The position numbers and the translations under genes were made by a program. Source: Bacteroidia bacterium (lineage in GTDB: Bacteria > Bacteroidota > Bacteroidia > Flavobacteriales > Flavobacteriaceae). Taken from it: a stretch of 37,434 nt of DNA. Below the pieces are notes generated by a model. That model had not been told where the DNA came from, did not search any database, and saw only the letters and a program-made list of their open reading frames with translations. Positions 1-7,927 of the stretch are shown one piece after another. The DNA is taken from the NCBI GenBank assembly GCA_030430535.1, contig JAUIKY010000036.1, positions 1-37,434 of the forward strand, given 5' to 3'. The stretch's first letter is position 1. Each line of letters starts with the position of its first letter.

Positions 1-675
1 GTAGTGGCAGATATCATTAAAAATTATACAGAAGAACAAGATAGTATCCGTACCGATAAAGAAAAATATGCCTTGAAGGTACAGGCTATAGCAGCTGTAT
101 TGCTCATTATTGGTTTGGCATTACACTTGGCTCCGGTAGGTTTTATTGGTTTGGCGTTAATTATTTTCCAAACGGCATTTATTGGAATTATTGATGAGCA
201 TCAGCTTGGGCATGCTTTTGAGGAAGCTTTGCCGTTTACAGGGCTACTGGTAGTGTTCTTCGTTATTGTTGCGATGATTCACGATCAGCACTTGTTCAGC
301 CCTATTATTCACTGGGCATTAGAGCAAAATCCAGCTTCACAACCAGGATTATTCTACTTAGCCAACGGGGTGCTTTCTGCTATTAGTGATAACGTTTTTG
401 TGGCAACCGTTTATATTGGTGAAGTACAGGAGGCTTTTAAAAGTGGCGCTATCGATAGAGAGCATTTCGAAAAATTGGCCATAGCTATTAACACAGGTAC
501 TAACTTGCCTAGTGTGGCAACACCAAACGGACAGGCCGCGTTTTTGTTCTTGTTAACGTCAACTTTGGCACCACTTATTAATCTGTCTTACGGAAAAATG
601 GTGAAAATGGCTTTGCCTTACACCATTGTTTTAGGCGGATTAGGATATATTATGGTGAAAATGGTTTTAGTATAA
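1..675 (+). CDS. nhaB: Na+/H+ antiporter NhaB, C-terminal part (5' end outside window)
   Basis: This is the last ~224 residues of an inner-membrane sodium/proton antiporter; the reading frame is open from base 1, so the true start lies upstream. The fragment is strongly hydrophobic with several membrane segments. It carries stretches I recognise as typical of the NhaB family, notably [16 protein letters not shown] and [20 protein letters not shown], which match the E. coli protein closely from memory. NhaB exchanges internal Na+ for external H+ and helps with sodium and pH homeostasis, which fits a marine lifestyle. The next gene starts 48 bases after the stop behind its own promoter-like box, so co-transcription is not required. 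Family call is firm; whether the upstream part is intact cannot be seen. Confidence 0.9.
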   Translation, partial: VVADIIKNYTEEQDSIRTDKEKYALKVQAIAAVLLIIGLALHLAPVGFIGLALIIFQTAFIGIIDEHQLGHAFEEALPFTGLLVVFFVIVAMIHDQHLFSPIIHWALEQNPASQPGLFYLANGVLSAISDNVFVATVYIGEVQEAFKSGAIDREHFEKLAIAINTGTNLPSVATPNGQAAFLFLLTSTLAPLINLSYGKMVKMALPYTIVLGGLGYIMVKMVLV

Positions 676-692
676 TTTACTAGCTAAATTTG
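664..692 (+). promoter_or_regulatory. Candidate promoter of the exbB-exbD-tonB-folC cluster
   Basis: TAAATTTG at 685-692 fits the Bacteroidota -7 consensus TAnnTTTG, and a T-run at 664-667 lies about 17 bases upstream where the -33 element is expected, although a clear TTG is missing. The exbB start codon follows about 30 bases later. Based on consensus match only. Confidence 0.5.
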
Positions 693-722
693 CGTTACCT
701 ATATTAAAGTAAAAGTAAATAC

Positions 723-1415
723 ATGTTAATACAAAACACACAAGAAACTACAGAATTGCCAGTTGATGGTGAGTCTGTTGAAAAAACACTATCAATTATC
801 GAATTGATTAGCAGTGGAGGCGTAGCCGGACAAGTTATAATAGCCGTTTTGTTTTTGTTGCTTGTTAGTGCCATCTATATTTATTTCGAACGCATTTTTG
901 CTATTAAGGCCGCTTCAAATGTCGATGCCAATTTTATGAACCAAATTAAGGACTACGTTAGTAATGGTAAAATTGATTCTGCCCAAATGCTGTGTGCGCA
1001 GGTCAATTCGCCGGTGTCCCGTTTAATTGGTAAAGGCATTTCGCGAATTGGAAAACCGCTGGCCGATATTAATATTGCTATTGAAAATGCCGGTCGGTTG
1101 GAAATTTACGGACTCGAAAAAAACATTAGTATCTTGGCAACCATTTCTGGTGCTGCACCCATGATTGGGTTTCTTGGTACGGTAATTGGTATGATTTTAG
1201 CCATATTCGAATTGGCCAATGCCGGTGGAACTATTCAAATGGACGTTTTGGCGGGCGGACTTTACACTGCCATGACCACTACGGTTGCTGGTTTAATTGT
1301 AGGTATTGTAGCCTATATGGCATACAACCATTTGGTGGTAAGGACCGATAAAGTGGTGTACAAAATGGAGGCCAACTCGTTAGAGTTTTTGGATCACCTT
1401 AACGAACCGACTTAA
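723..1415 (+). CDS. exbB: MotA/TolQ/ExbB proton channel family protein
   Basis: A 230-residue inner-membrane subunit of a TonB-energising complex. One membrane segment lies near residues 37-57 (VIIAVLFLLLVSAIYIYFER) and a pair lies near residues 138-200. The glycine-rich family block ISGAAPMIGFLGTVIGMI and the following LAGGLYTAMTTTVAGLIVGI are diagnostic of MotA/TolQ/ExbB proteins. The complex uses proton flow to drive TonB, which in turn powers outer-membrane SusC/TonB-dependent transporters such as the one later in this window. The stop is followed after one base by the exbD start, so the two are translationally coupled. Whether it serves nutrient uptake (ExbB) or envelope integrity (TolQ) is not decided by sequence, but the TonB-like gene two places downstream favours ExbB. 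Confidence 0.9.
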   Translation: MLIQNTQETTELPVDGESVEKTLSIIELISSGGVAGQVIIAVLFLLLVSAIYIYFERIFAIKAASNVDANFMNQIKDYVSNGKIDSAQMLCAQVNSPVSRLIGKGISRIGKPLADINIAIENAGRLEIYGLEKNISILATISGAAPMIGFLGTVIGMILAIFELANAGGTIQMDVLAGGLYTAMTTTVAGLIVGIVAYMAYNHLVVRTDKVVYKMEANSLEFLDHLNEPT

Positions 1416-1416
1416 T

Positions 1417-1809
1417 ATGAATTTTAGAGGAAGAAATAAGGTTACGCCAGAATTCAATATGTCGTCCATGACCGATATTGTATTCTTGCTGCTTATCTTT
1501 TTTATGATTGCTTCTACCTTGGTAACTACCAATGCCATTGACATTCTGTTGCCAAAGGCTAGCGGAAAGACCGAAAATAAAAAATCGGTTGCCGTTAGCA
1601 TCAAAAAAGATTTGACTTACTATATCGACCAAAAACGCGTTGGGGAAAGCGTGCTGGAAAACGAATTGCTAGCGGCATTGTCTTCTGAAGAAAAACCTAC
1701 CATAGTGCTTCGGGCTGAAAAATCGGTGCCGGTTGAAAACGTAGTCAAGGTGATGGACATCGCCAACCGAAACAAATTCAAGGTGATACTCGCCGTAAAG
1801 CCTCAATAA
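1417..1809 (+). CDS. exbD: ExbD/TolR family biopolymer transport protein
   Basis: A 130-residue protein with a short cytoplasmic N-terminus, one membrane helix (about residues 20-38) and a periplasmic domain. The helix contains the family signature MTDIVFLLLIFFMIAST with the conserved aspartate that takes part in proton translocation in ExbD/TolR. It begins one base after the exbB stop, and the TonB-like gene follows after 57 bases. The order exbB-exbD-tonB is a standard flavobacterial energy-transduction module. ATG 1417 is the only sensible start because it precedes the cytoplasmic segment directly. Confidence 0.9.
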   Translation: MNFRGRNKVTPEFNMSSMTDIVFLLLIFFMIASTLVTTNAIDILLPKASGKTENKKSVAVSIKKDLTYYIDQKRVGESVLENELLAALSSEEKPTIVLRAEKSVPVENVVKVMDIANRNKFKVILAVKPQ

Positions 1810-1866
1810 GCCAGTTTGTATTTCGTTTGAAAATTGAAGCTGCTTATTCGTAAAAACTTTAATCCA

Positions 1867-2721
1867 ATGAAGTATTTTAAAACCAAACACGAAAGGAACT
1901 CGGCAAAACTAACCGCTTTGATTACGGTTATTTTAGTGCTGTTGCTTTTTGTGGTGGGTACAAAATATATGGATCCACCGGAAGAATATGGTGTGGCGGT
2001 AAATTTTGGAAATTCAGATGTGGGCAGTGGTAATGTTCAGCCTTTAAAACCTGTAAAATCCGAGCCAAGGGAAATTGAAGAGCCGCCGCAACCCGATGTG
2101 TCGAAGGCGGAGCCTGAACCTGCTAAAACTTCCGAAGTTAAAGAAGAAGTATTGACGGCCGATAACGCTGAAGAAATAGCCATAAAAAAACAAAAGGAAG
2201 CCGAAGCCAAGGCAAAAGCCATTGCAGAGGCCAAAGCGAAGGCCGAAGCCGAAAGAATCGCCAAGGAAAAGCGCGAGCAAGAGGAAAAAAAGAAAAAACT
2301 GGATGCTTTGATTGGTGGCGTAAGCAAATCTGAAGGCTCCGAAACCGGTAGCGAAGGTAACGATAATAAAGCAGGAGATAAAGGTCAATTGGATGGCAAT
2401 CCCTATGCGCCAAGTTATTTTGGGGGACAAGGCTCCGGAAGCGGTGGTGTGGGCTACGGACTCAATGGCCGCGGAAGGGCTTCTTTCCAAAGACTTAAAC
2501 AAGATTGCAACGAATCTGGCATGGTTATCGTGAAAATTATAGTTAACCAAAGCGGAAATGTTATTGAAGCTGTTCCTGGAGTGAGAGGCACTACCAATAC
2601 GGCAGAATGCTTGCTGGAACCCGCCAAGAAAATAGCTTTGTCCCACAAGTGGCCGGCCGATTCCAAAGCGCCAACACGCCAAATAGGTTTTGTTAGTGTT
2701 AACTTCCAACTTAGCCAGTAA
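1867..2721 (+). CDS. tonB: TonB-like energy transducer protein
   Basis: A 284-residue periplasm-spanning protein. I chose ATG 1867; the frame is open back to a TTG at 1834, but the ATG gives a compact cytoplasmic tail (MKYFKTKHERNSAKLT) followed by a membrane segment near residues 16-34. After this come a proline/glutamate-rich stretch, a long charged Lys/Ala/Glu helix (roughly residues 105-155) probably coiled-coil, a Gly/Ser-rich linker, and a C-terminal TonB-type domain (about residues 200-284, with GMVIVKIIVNQSGNVIEAVPG). It links ExbB/ExbD to outer-membrane receptors. The low-complexity helix makes large antisense open frames here, which are artefacts. The folC start follows 7 bases after the stop, so the four genes probably form one operon. 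Confidence 0.85.
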   Translation: MKYFKTKHERNSAKLTALITVILVLLLFVVGTKYMDPPEEYGVAVNFGNSDVGSGNVQPLKPVKSEPREIEEPPQPDVSKAEPEPAKTSEVKEEVLTADNAEEIAIKKQKEAEAKAKAIAEAKAKAEAERIAKEKREQEEKKKKLDALIGGVSKSEGSETGSEGNDNKAGDKGQLDGNPYAPSYFGGQGSGSGGVGYGLNGRGRASFQRLKQDCNESGMVIVKIIVNQSGNVIEAVPGVRGTTNTAECLLEPAKKIALSHKWPADSKAPTRQIGFVSVNFQLSQ

Positions 2722-2728
2722 TTATAAA

Positions 2729-3946
2729 ATGACATACCAAAACACATTGGATTGGATGTTTGCGCAACTTCCTATGTATCAACGTCAGGGCAGTTCGGCA
2801 TTCAAAAAAGATTTATCCAATACCCATAAATTAGCTCAACACTTAAATTTCCCCGAAAGGGATTTTAAGTCGGTACATGTGGCTGGCACCAATGGCAAAG
2901 GCTCTACAAGCCACATGTTGGCTTCCGTTTTCCAGGAGGCCGGTTATAAGGTTGGACTTTACACGTCGCCACATTTAAAGGATTTTAGGGAGCGTATTAA
3001 AATCAACGACAAGGAAGTCAGCGAATCATTCGTGATTGATTTTATAGAGCAGAACAAGTCGTTTTTTGAATCCAATAAATTGTCGTTTTTCGAAATGACC
3101 GTGGGCATGGCCTTTAAATATTTTTCACAAGAAAAGGTTGATGTAGCCGTTGTGGAAGTAGGTATGGGCGGTAGGTTGGATTCAACTAATATTATTACGC
3201 CCGAGGTGTCAGTAATCACCAATATCGGATTGGACCACACCCAGTTCTTAGGGACCACACTTCGAGAAATCGCTTTTGAAAAGGGCGGTATTATAAAGCC
3301 TAATGTGCCAGTGGTTATTGGTGAAACACAAGAAGAAACCCTTCCCGTTTTTAAGGAATTGGCCAAAAACAACCATTCTGAAATTACTTTCGCCGATCAA
3401 CAAAACAATAAGATTTATACTTCCGATTTGGTGGGAGCCTATCAACAGAAAAATATAAAAACCGTTGTTGAGACTTTAAAGGTATTGGCTGATAGAGGGT
3501 TCGGTATTTCAGACGAACATATTTCAGAAGGCTTACTTAACGTCATTAAAAATACTGGGCTTTTGGGACGTTGGCAGGTTTTGGGGGTGCGCCCCAAAAT
3601 AGTTTGCGATACAGGGCACAACCGTGATGGCCTTGGTTATGTGATGCAGCAAATAAAAGAAGAGTCTTTTAAAAAACTGCATATCGTTTTTGGGGTAGTA
3701 AATGACAAGGATTTAAATTCTATTGTAGATTTATTGCCGCGAAATGCAACCTATTATTTCTGCAAACCAGATATTCCACGTGGGCTTGAAGCCGAAGTGT
3801 TAAAAGAACGGTTTATGCCATTTGGATTGATTGGTAAGGCTTACGGTTCTGTTAATGAGGCTTATAAAAAAGCTTTGAAACAAGCGGACAATGACGATTT
3901 TATTTTTGTTGGTGGAAGTACATTTGTGGTTGCAGAAATAATTTGA
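2729..3946 (+). CDS. folC: Bifunctional folylpolyglutamate synthase/dihydrofolate synthase
   Basis: A 405-residue cytoplasmic Mur-ligase-type enzyme that adds glutamate to folates and, in bacteria, usually also joins dihydropteroate to glutamate. The ATP-binding loop GTNGKGST is at residues 53-60, followed by the family blocks YTSPHLKDFRERI, VGMGGRLDSTN and NIGLDHTQFLG. The C-terminal domain includes CDTGHNRDG. ATG 2729 is preferred over in-frame start codons within tonB because it gives the standard N-terminus beginning MTYQNTLDWMF. It sits 7 bases after tonB. The tRNA-Val promoter follows about 18 bases after the stop, so the operon appears to end here, though I see no strong hairpin terminator. 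Confidence 0.93.
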   Translation: MTYQNTLDWMFAQLPMYQRQGSSAFKKDLSNTHKLAQHLNFPERDFKSVHVAGTNGKGSTSHMLASVFQEAGYKVGLYTSPHLKDFRERIKINDKEVSESFVIDFIEQNKSFFESNKLSFFEMTVGMAFKYFSQEKVDVAVVEVGMGGRLDSTNIITPEVSVITNIGLDHTQFLGTTLREIAFEKGGIIKPNVPVVIGETQEETLPVFKELAKNNHSEITFADQQNNKIYTSDLVGAYQQKNIKTVVETLKVLADRGFGISDEHISEGLLNVIKNTGLLGRWQVLGVRPKIVCDTGHNRDGLGYVMQQIKEESFKKLHIVFGVVNDKDLNSIVDLLPRNATYYFCKPDIPRGLEAEVLKERFMPFGLIGKAYGSVNEAYKKALKQADNDDFIFVGGSTFVVAEII

Positions 3947-3963
3947 AAATTTTTCAAAAAAAG

Positions 3964-3995
3964 TTTTTGCAGAATGAAAATCTAGTTTATATTTG
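3964..3995 (+). promoter_or_regulatory. Promoter of tRNA-Val
   Basis: TTTTTG (3964-3969) and TATATTTG (3988-3995) form a near-ideal Bacteroidota housekeeping promoter: -33 TTTG and -7 TAnnTTTG with an 18-base spacer. The mature tRNA begins 17 bases downstream, which is the expected distance for a short leader. Confidence 0.8.
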
Positions 3996-4011
3996 CACAC
4001 GCTAACAGCAA

Positions 4012-4086
4012 GGGCGCGTAGCTCAGTTGGTTCAGAGCACTTGGTTTACACCCAAGGGGTCAGGGGTTCGAATCCCTTCGCGCCCA
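4012..4086 (+). tRNA. tRNA-Val (anticodon UAC)
   Basis: A cloverleaf is visible. The acceptor stem GGGCGCG (4012-4018) pairs with CGCGCCC (4079-4085), with discriminator A at 4086. The D arm lies around GCTCAGTTGGTTCAGAGC. The anticodon stem CTTGG/CCAAG encloses loop TTTACAC with anticodon TAC, which reads valine codons. The T arm contains GGTTCGAATCC. No CCA tail is encoded. An integrase gene lies directly downstream, so this tRNA is a plausible integration target; its 3' end is intact. Confidence 0.95.
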
Positions 4087-4108
4087 CTTTAATAGTTCAA
4101 AGGAAAAC

Positions 4109-4143
4109 AAAACCTTGCATATCTTATTGATTTGCAAGGTTTT
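4109..4143 (+). terminator. Terminator of tRNA-Val
   Basis: An 11-base inverted repeat (4109-4119 with 4133-4143, core ACCTTGCA/TGCAAGGT) with a 13-base loop ends in a T-tract on the right arm. The A-tract on the left and T-tract on the right make it potentially bidirectional. It lies 22 bases after the tRNA. Confidence 0.75.
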
Positions 4144-4197
4144 AATGTTTTAGGGCATTCATTTAATTTGGTTTGATTTGATATGTTTTGGTCTGCA

Positions 4198-4238
4198 ATT
4201 CGGTTAGTAATTTTTTTCTAGAAAAGTGTTAACCGAAT
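4198..4238. repeat. Inverted repeat upstream of the integrase
   Basis: ATTCGGTTA (4198-4206) and TAACCGAAT (4230-4238) are a perfect 9-base inverted repeat separated by 23 bases. It is between the tRNA terminator and the integrase start. It may be a recombinase or regulator binding site or part of an attachment region; there is no T-tract, so a terminator role is unlikely. Confidence 0.5.
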
Positions 4239-4317
4239 AAGGTTGTAACTATTTGTATTGCAGCGTTTTGATGTTTGGCTTTCGTAGGTAATTTTCGTTT
4301 AATTTAACACAAAACCT

Positions 4318-5581
4318 ATGAGAACTCGGTCAACATTTTCCATCAGCTTTTGGATAAGCACTTCTAGAAGAAAAGATGACACTGCAAAAATTTATGCTCG
4401 AATAACTATTGATTCGCAGCGGGTGAACTTAAGCCTGAAATATACTATTCCAATTGATGTATGGGACAGCAAAGCTTCAAGGGTAACTGGGCGATCCAAT
4501 GAAGCCCAACAAATAAACAACTATTTAAAGGAAGTCGAATCTGAACTTTTTCAGAGTTATAGGGAGCTGCGTTCAACTGCACCACATGTTACTCCCCAGA
4601 TGGTCAAGTCCAAATATTTAGGAGAAGATGAAGGTCAGATGACCTTAACTGCACTCTTTGAGTATCATAACAATCATAGTGCCCATCTTTTAAGTAAAGC
4701 TACAATTAGTCATTATAAGACCACTCAAAAATATTTACTTAAGTATATTAAGAAACAATACAAAAGCAATGATTATAAATTGTCTTTGTTGAACCACACT
4801 TTCATTGTTGGTTTTGAGACATTTTTGCGAAAATTACATCCAGCACATTATCATGGCAAGTTGTCCAACAACGGGACTATGAAGCATATTCAACGGCTTC
4901 GAAAAATGACAACGATGGCCGTTCATAATGAGTGGCTTGAAAAAAAATCCATTTCAAAAGTTCAGAATTAGAATGGAAAGAAAAGAGCGCGAATACTTGA
5001 CCTTGGAAGAACTTCAGAGTATTCAAGGATATTGCACTCCTATTGAACGATTGCGGATTGTAAAGGATTTGTTTGTGTTTAGTTGCTATACGGGTATTGC
5101 TTATTGTGATGTAATGAATCTTGGAGAGGATAATATCGTGATGGGTATTGATGGAAAACATTGGATAAGTACTAAGAGACTTAAAACAAAAAATACTTTT
5201 AAGCTTCCTTTGATTGGGCCAGCCTTGTCTATTATTAAAAGATATCACTACCACCCCAAACGAAAAGAAGGTAGTTTGTTCCCTAAAATATCCAATCAAA
5301 AATTGAATAGTTATTTAAAGGAGGTGGCAGATGCCTGTGAAATAAACAAAAACCTCACTTTCCACATGGCCAGGCATACCTTTGCTACAACCGTTACTTT
5401 AAGCAATGGAGTACCTATAGAGACTGTTTCCAAAATCTTAGGACACAGTCATCTGTCTACGACCCAAATTTATGCCCGGGTGTTGGACAAAAAGATCAGT
5501 GAGGATATGGGTAATTTAGAATCAAGGTTCGAATCCAATATTTTAGGTTCGAATCCATTAGAAAAGACGATTCAACATTAA
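4318..5581 (+). pseudogene. Tyrosine recombinase/integrase (IntDOT-like), frameshifted
   Basis: Two overlapping frames together make one ~420-residue site-specific integrase. The first frame (4318-4971) holds the N-terminal arm-binding and SAM-like core-binding domains. The second frame (continuing to 5581) holds the catalytic domain, with the substrate lysine region STKRLKTKNTFKL, HMARHTFATTV (HxxR), LGHSHLSTTQ and the nucleophile tyrosine in IYARVL. The switch occurs at an eight-A run (4940-4947): removing one A restores NEWLEKNPFQKF, the expected family sequence. The usual first catalytic arginine is absent (SCYTGIAYCD), as known for integrases of Bacteroides conjugative elements such as IntDOT. 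Position next to tRNA-Val fits an integrated element. The frameshift could be true decay, a sequencing error in the homopolymer, or slippage; decay or error seems most likely. Confidence 0.85.
5525..5557 (+). repeat. Tandem 13-mer sharing the tRNA T-arm sequence
   Basis: AGGTTCGAATCCA occurs at 5525-5537 and again at 5545-5557, exactly 20 bases apart, inside the 3' end of the integrase coding sequence. Its central 11 bases, GGTTCGAATCC, are identical to the T arm of tRNA-Val at 4065-4075. It could be a recombinase binding site, an attachment-site remnant or coincidence. Confidence 0.6.
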
Positions 5582-5778
5582 TTTAATTGGGGCCTATAGT
5601 CGATGCGAAATCTACTAAATTAAGTTCAATAAGAAGTTTTTATCACACAATATCCCCGCAAGTTAAACCCGTAAAATACTTCCATCAAAAGACTTCGGCA
5701 TAAATCCGGCGCCCTCTCCCTTGCCCGTTTATTCCGATTCCTTTTGAGCCAAGATTTTATCTTCCGTTTGGTCCGCTG

Positions 5779-5806
5779 CTCAAATATTGTTTAACTAAAA
5801 TTTGAG
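5779..5806 (+). repeat. Inverted repeat at the parB-like translation start
   Basis: CTCAAAT (5779-5785) and ATTTGAG (5800-5806) are complementary with a 14-base loop and end 4 bases before the ATG at 5811. This could form a leader hairpin or an operator for autoregulation. The rest of 5582-5778 is noncoding; composition becomes GC-richer from about 5700 and I see no gene there. Confidence 0.4.
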
Positions 5807-5810
5807 TATT

Positions 5811-7598
5811 ATGACAACAAAAGCAAGTACCCCGAGAAAGCGCAGGAGTGGAAAGGCGACTGCCAACAAAGCACTGAACGGCAAGGAAGCCCTGGCACTC
5901 CAGATTCAGGAACTGCCCATGGGCAAAATAAAGCCCGACCCCGGCCAGCCGAGGAAGACCTTCGATGAAAAGTCCCTTGGTCTGCTTTCCCAAAGCATCA
6001 AGGAGCACGGTGTGCTCCAGCCCATCACGGTAAGGGAATCCGGAAAGGGCTTTACTATTGTTATGGGCGAGCGCCGCTACCGGGCCAGTAAGCTGGCCGG
6101 AAAGAAAATGATTCCCTGCATGGTCCGCAATTATGGGAGTGGTGATGTCCTCGAAGTCCAGATCATCGAGAACCTGCAACGGAAGGACGTGGAACCTACC
6201 GAAGAAGCGGAGGCCATCGCCTATTTGTACGAAAAGCATTCCCCGGGCGAAATCGCCAAGCGTCTGGGGCGAACGGACAATTTCGTTAGGCAACGATTGA
6301 AACTGGCGGGCCTGATAGATGGTTTCAAGAACTATGTCCGCAACGGTGAGATGACCATATCTTTGGGGGTGGCCGTGGCCCTTTTTGAACCGGAGGAACA
6401 GCAGATGATGCTGGAGGCCATGGACGATGAATTCAACGCCAATAGGGTGAAGAGGATGGTCGAGGAACAGACCTATGACCTAGAGAATGCGCCCTTCGAT
6501 GTTTCGGACAAAGCATTGTCGCCAAAAGCGGGAGCCTGTACCGAATGCCCGTTCAATGCAGCCAATCAAGGCAACCTGTTCGGCGAGGGCAAGATGGTAT
6601 GCACCAGGTCGGCCTGCTTTGAATCCAAAAAATCGACGTTCCTTATGCTTCTGATTGAAAAATGCAAAAAAGAGAACAGGCTGCTCATCCCCGAGATACG
6701 GAGATATTGGCTCGATGACGAAAACAACCGGGCCATCGTTTCACTGCTCGAAAACAAGGGGCTGAAAGTCCATTTGCTGGACGGGGTAAGGACCATCGAA
6801 GCACCCGTGGAACCGACCATGGATTCGATAACGCACGAGAACCGTTTCTACAATTATACCGAGGAAGAGCTGAAAGCCAAATTAGAGGAAGCCCTCGAAG
6901 ATTACCGAGAACAATTGGCAAGCTATGGTGAGGCAGAAGCGAACGGATATGCCAAGGGCATTCTTTTCCACCCTAAATCCTACCAAAAAAGGGAGGTCTT
7001 TGTAAAGGTAATCGAGCCTACCGGAAACGGCCGGAACACCAGTTCAGTACCATTCGATAAAAAGAAAATGGACGATTGCACACCGAAGGAGCAGATCATC
7101 AAAATGAACCTACGCGAAAACCGCAAGAAGCAGATAGAAGACAACAGGCAGTTTGAAGAAGTGGCCAAGATGATCAGGGAAACCAACTATGTGAATATGA
7201 AGAAACCGCTTTCGGTGGATGAAATGGTCGCCATATCGATTTCGCTCCTCGAAAACAATGTGGGCTATATAGGCGAGGAGAAATATTTTTCGGGTCTGTT
7301 CGAGGGCACGACAGAAATGACCAAGGCCGAAACTGTCGAAAGCATCCGGGAAAACTTCAAAAAGGAAACGTTCCACAGGCTCCTCCGGTTCATGATCGCC
7401 AAGCAGGTGCATTTAGGAGAGGGCAACCATGTAAACGACCTGACGAACCTATCGTTCTACAATGCCGTACAGCGGTATTACGGGAAGGAAATTGCGGCCA
7501 TCGAAAAGGAGTATGCCGAAAAACGGGACAAGCGGGAGGCACGCTTGAAGGAGCGCATCTGCGTCCTTGAAAGGAAAATCCAGGAACGCGGCGATTAG
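5811..7598 (+). CDS. ParB/RepB/Spo0J family partition-like protein
   Basis: A 595-residue protein. The basic N-terminal tail is followed by a ParB nuclease-like domain (about residues 32-125) with the CTP-binding GERRYRAS box at 86-93 and IIENLQRKD at 118-126. A helix-turn-helix region lies at about 133-190 (GEIAKRLGRTDNFVRQRLKLAG). A four-cysteine cluster C243-x2-C246-x17-C264-x4-C269 may bind zinc. The C-terminal half is charged and largely helical with no domain I can name. ATG 5811 is preferred to the upstream TTG at 5802. There is no ParA ATPase beside it. The gene is clearly GC-richer than its neighbours and lies after a tRNA-linked integrase, which points to horizontal transfer. Such ParB proteins are common on Bacteroidota conjugative elements; whether this one segregates DNA or regulates genes is unknown. 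Confidence 0.85.
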   Translation: MTTKASTPRKRRSGKATANKALNGKEALALQIQELPMGKIKPDPGQPRKTFDEKSLGLLSQSIKEHGVLQPITVRESGKGFTIVMGERRYRASKLAGKKMIPCMVRNYGSGDVLEVQIIENLQRKDVEPTEEAEAIAYLYEKHSPGEIAKRLGRTDNFVRQRLKLAGLIDGFKNYVRNGEMTISLGVAVALFEPEEQQMMLEAMDDEFNANRVKRMVEEQTYDLENAPFDVSDKALSPKAGACTECPFNAANQGNLFGEGKMVCTRSACFESKKSTFLMLLIEKCKKENRLLIPEIRRYWLDDENNRAIVSLLENKGLKVHLLDGVRTIEAPVEPTMDSITHENRFYNYTEEELKAKLEEALEDYREQLASYGEAEANGYAKGILFHPKSYQKREVFVKVIEPTGNGRNTSSVPFDKKKMDDCTPKEQIIKMNLRENRKKQIEDNRQFEEVAKMIRETNYVNMKKPLSVDEMVAISISLLENNVGYIGEEKYFSGLFEGTTEMTKAETVESIRENFKKETFHRLLRFMIAKQVHLGEGNHVNDLTNLSFYNAVQRYYGKEIAAIEKEYAEKRDKREARLKERICVLERKIQERGD

Positions 7599-7614
7599 CA
7601 TTTGTTGTCAGTAG

Positions 7615-7649
7615 GAGGGTCGGCATCCGTGCCGGCCCCTCTGTTTTTT
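7615..7649 (+). terminator. Terminator after the parB-like gene
   Basis: GAGGG-t-CGGCA (7615-7625) pairs with TGCCG-gc-CCCTC (7630-7641), with a TCCG loop and a small internal bulge, followed by GTTTTTT up to 7649. This is a GC-rich Rho-independent terminator 16 bases after the stop codon. Confidence 0.85.
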
Positions 7650-7927
7650 ATTTCACGAGCAATTTAGTCGCTTGCTGAGACTACAATAAAAATATTTTCT
7701 TCCCATAAGCGACATCTTATTAAATGTATTCCCTCCAGTTGCTCGCTCAGAACATCCCCCTATGCTCCAAGACTTTCCACAAAAAGCAGGAGCCGCTCCG
7801 CTTCGGAAAAAGCAATTTTTAAGGTAGTTCCTTAGTTGGTTGCTTACGCTATGGGACATAGGGATAGGTATCCTAATTTTTGTTAACCTGTCACACATAG
7901 TCTTTGGTGTTGTTCGGTTCCACTGAA
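7650..7927. other. Noncoding stretch rich in small inverted repeats
   Basis: I see no convincing gene here. Several short inverted repeats occur: GAGCAA (7657-7662) with TTGCTC (7739-7744), enclosing GTCGCTT (7667-7673) with AAGCGAC (7707-7713), and GGATA/TATCC at 7862-7873. This may be the degraded edge of the mobile element. An 81-codon open frame on the minus strand lacks recognisable protein features. Confidence 0.4.

Noticed and set aside
2037-2747. Long minus-strand open frames across the tonB-like gene
   Set aside because: They are shadows of the Lys/Ala/Glu-rich coding sequence; their translations are low-complexity Phe/Ser/Leu strings with no domain.
7653-7898. 81-codon minus-strand open frame between parB and the SDR gene
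   Set aside because: No recognisable motif, mixed Cys/Ser/Arg composition and overlap with inverted repeats; reported only as noncoding stretch.
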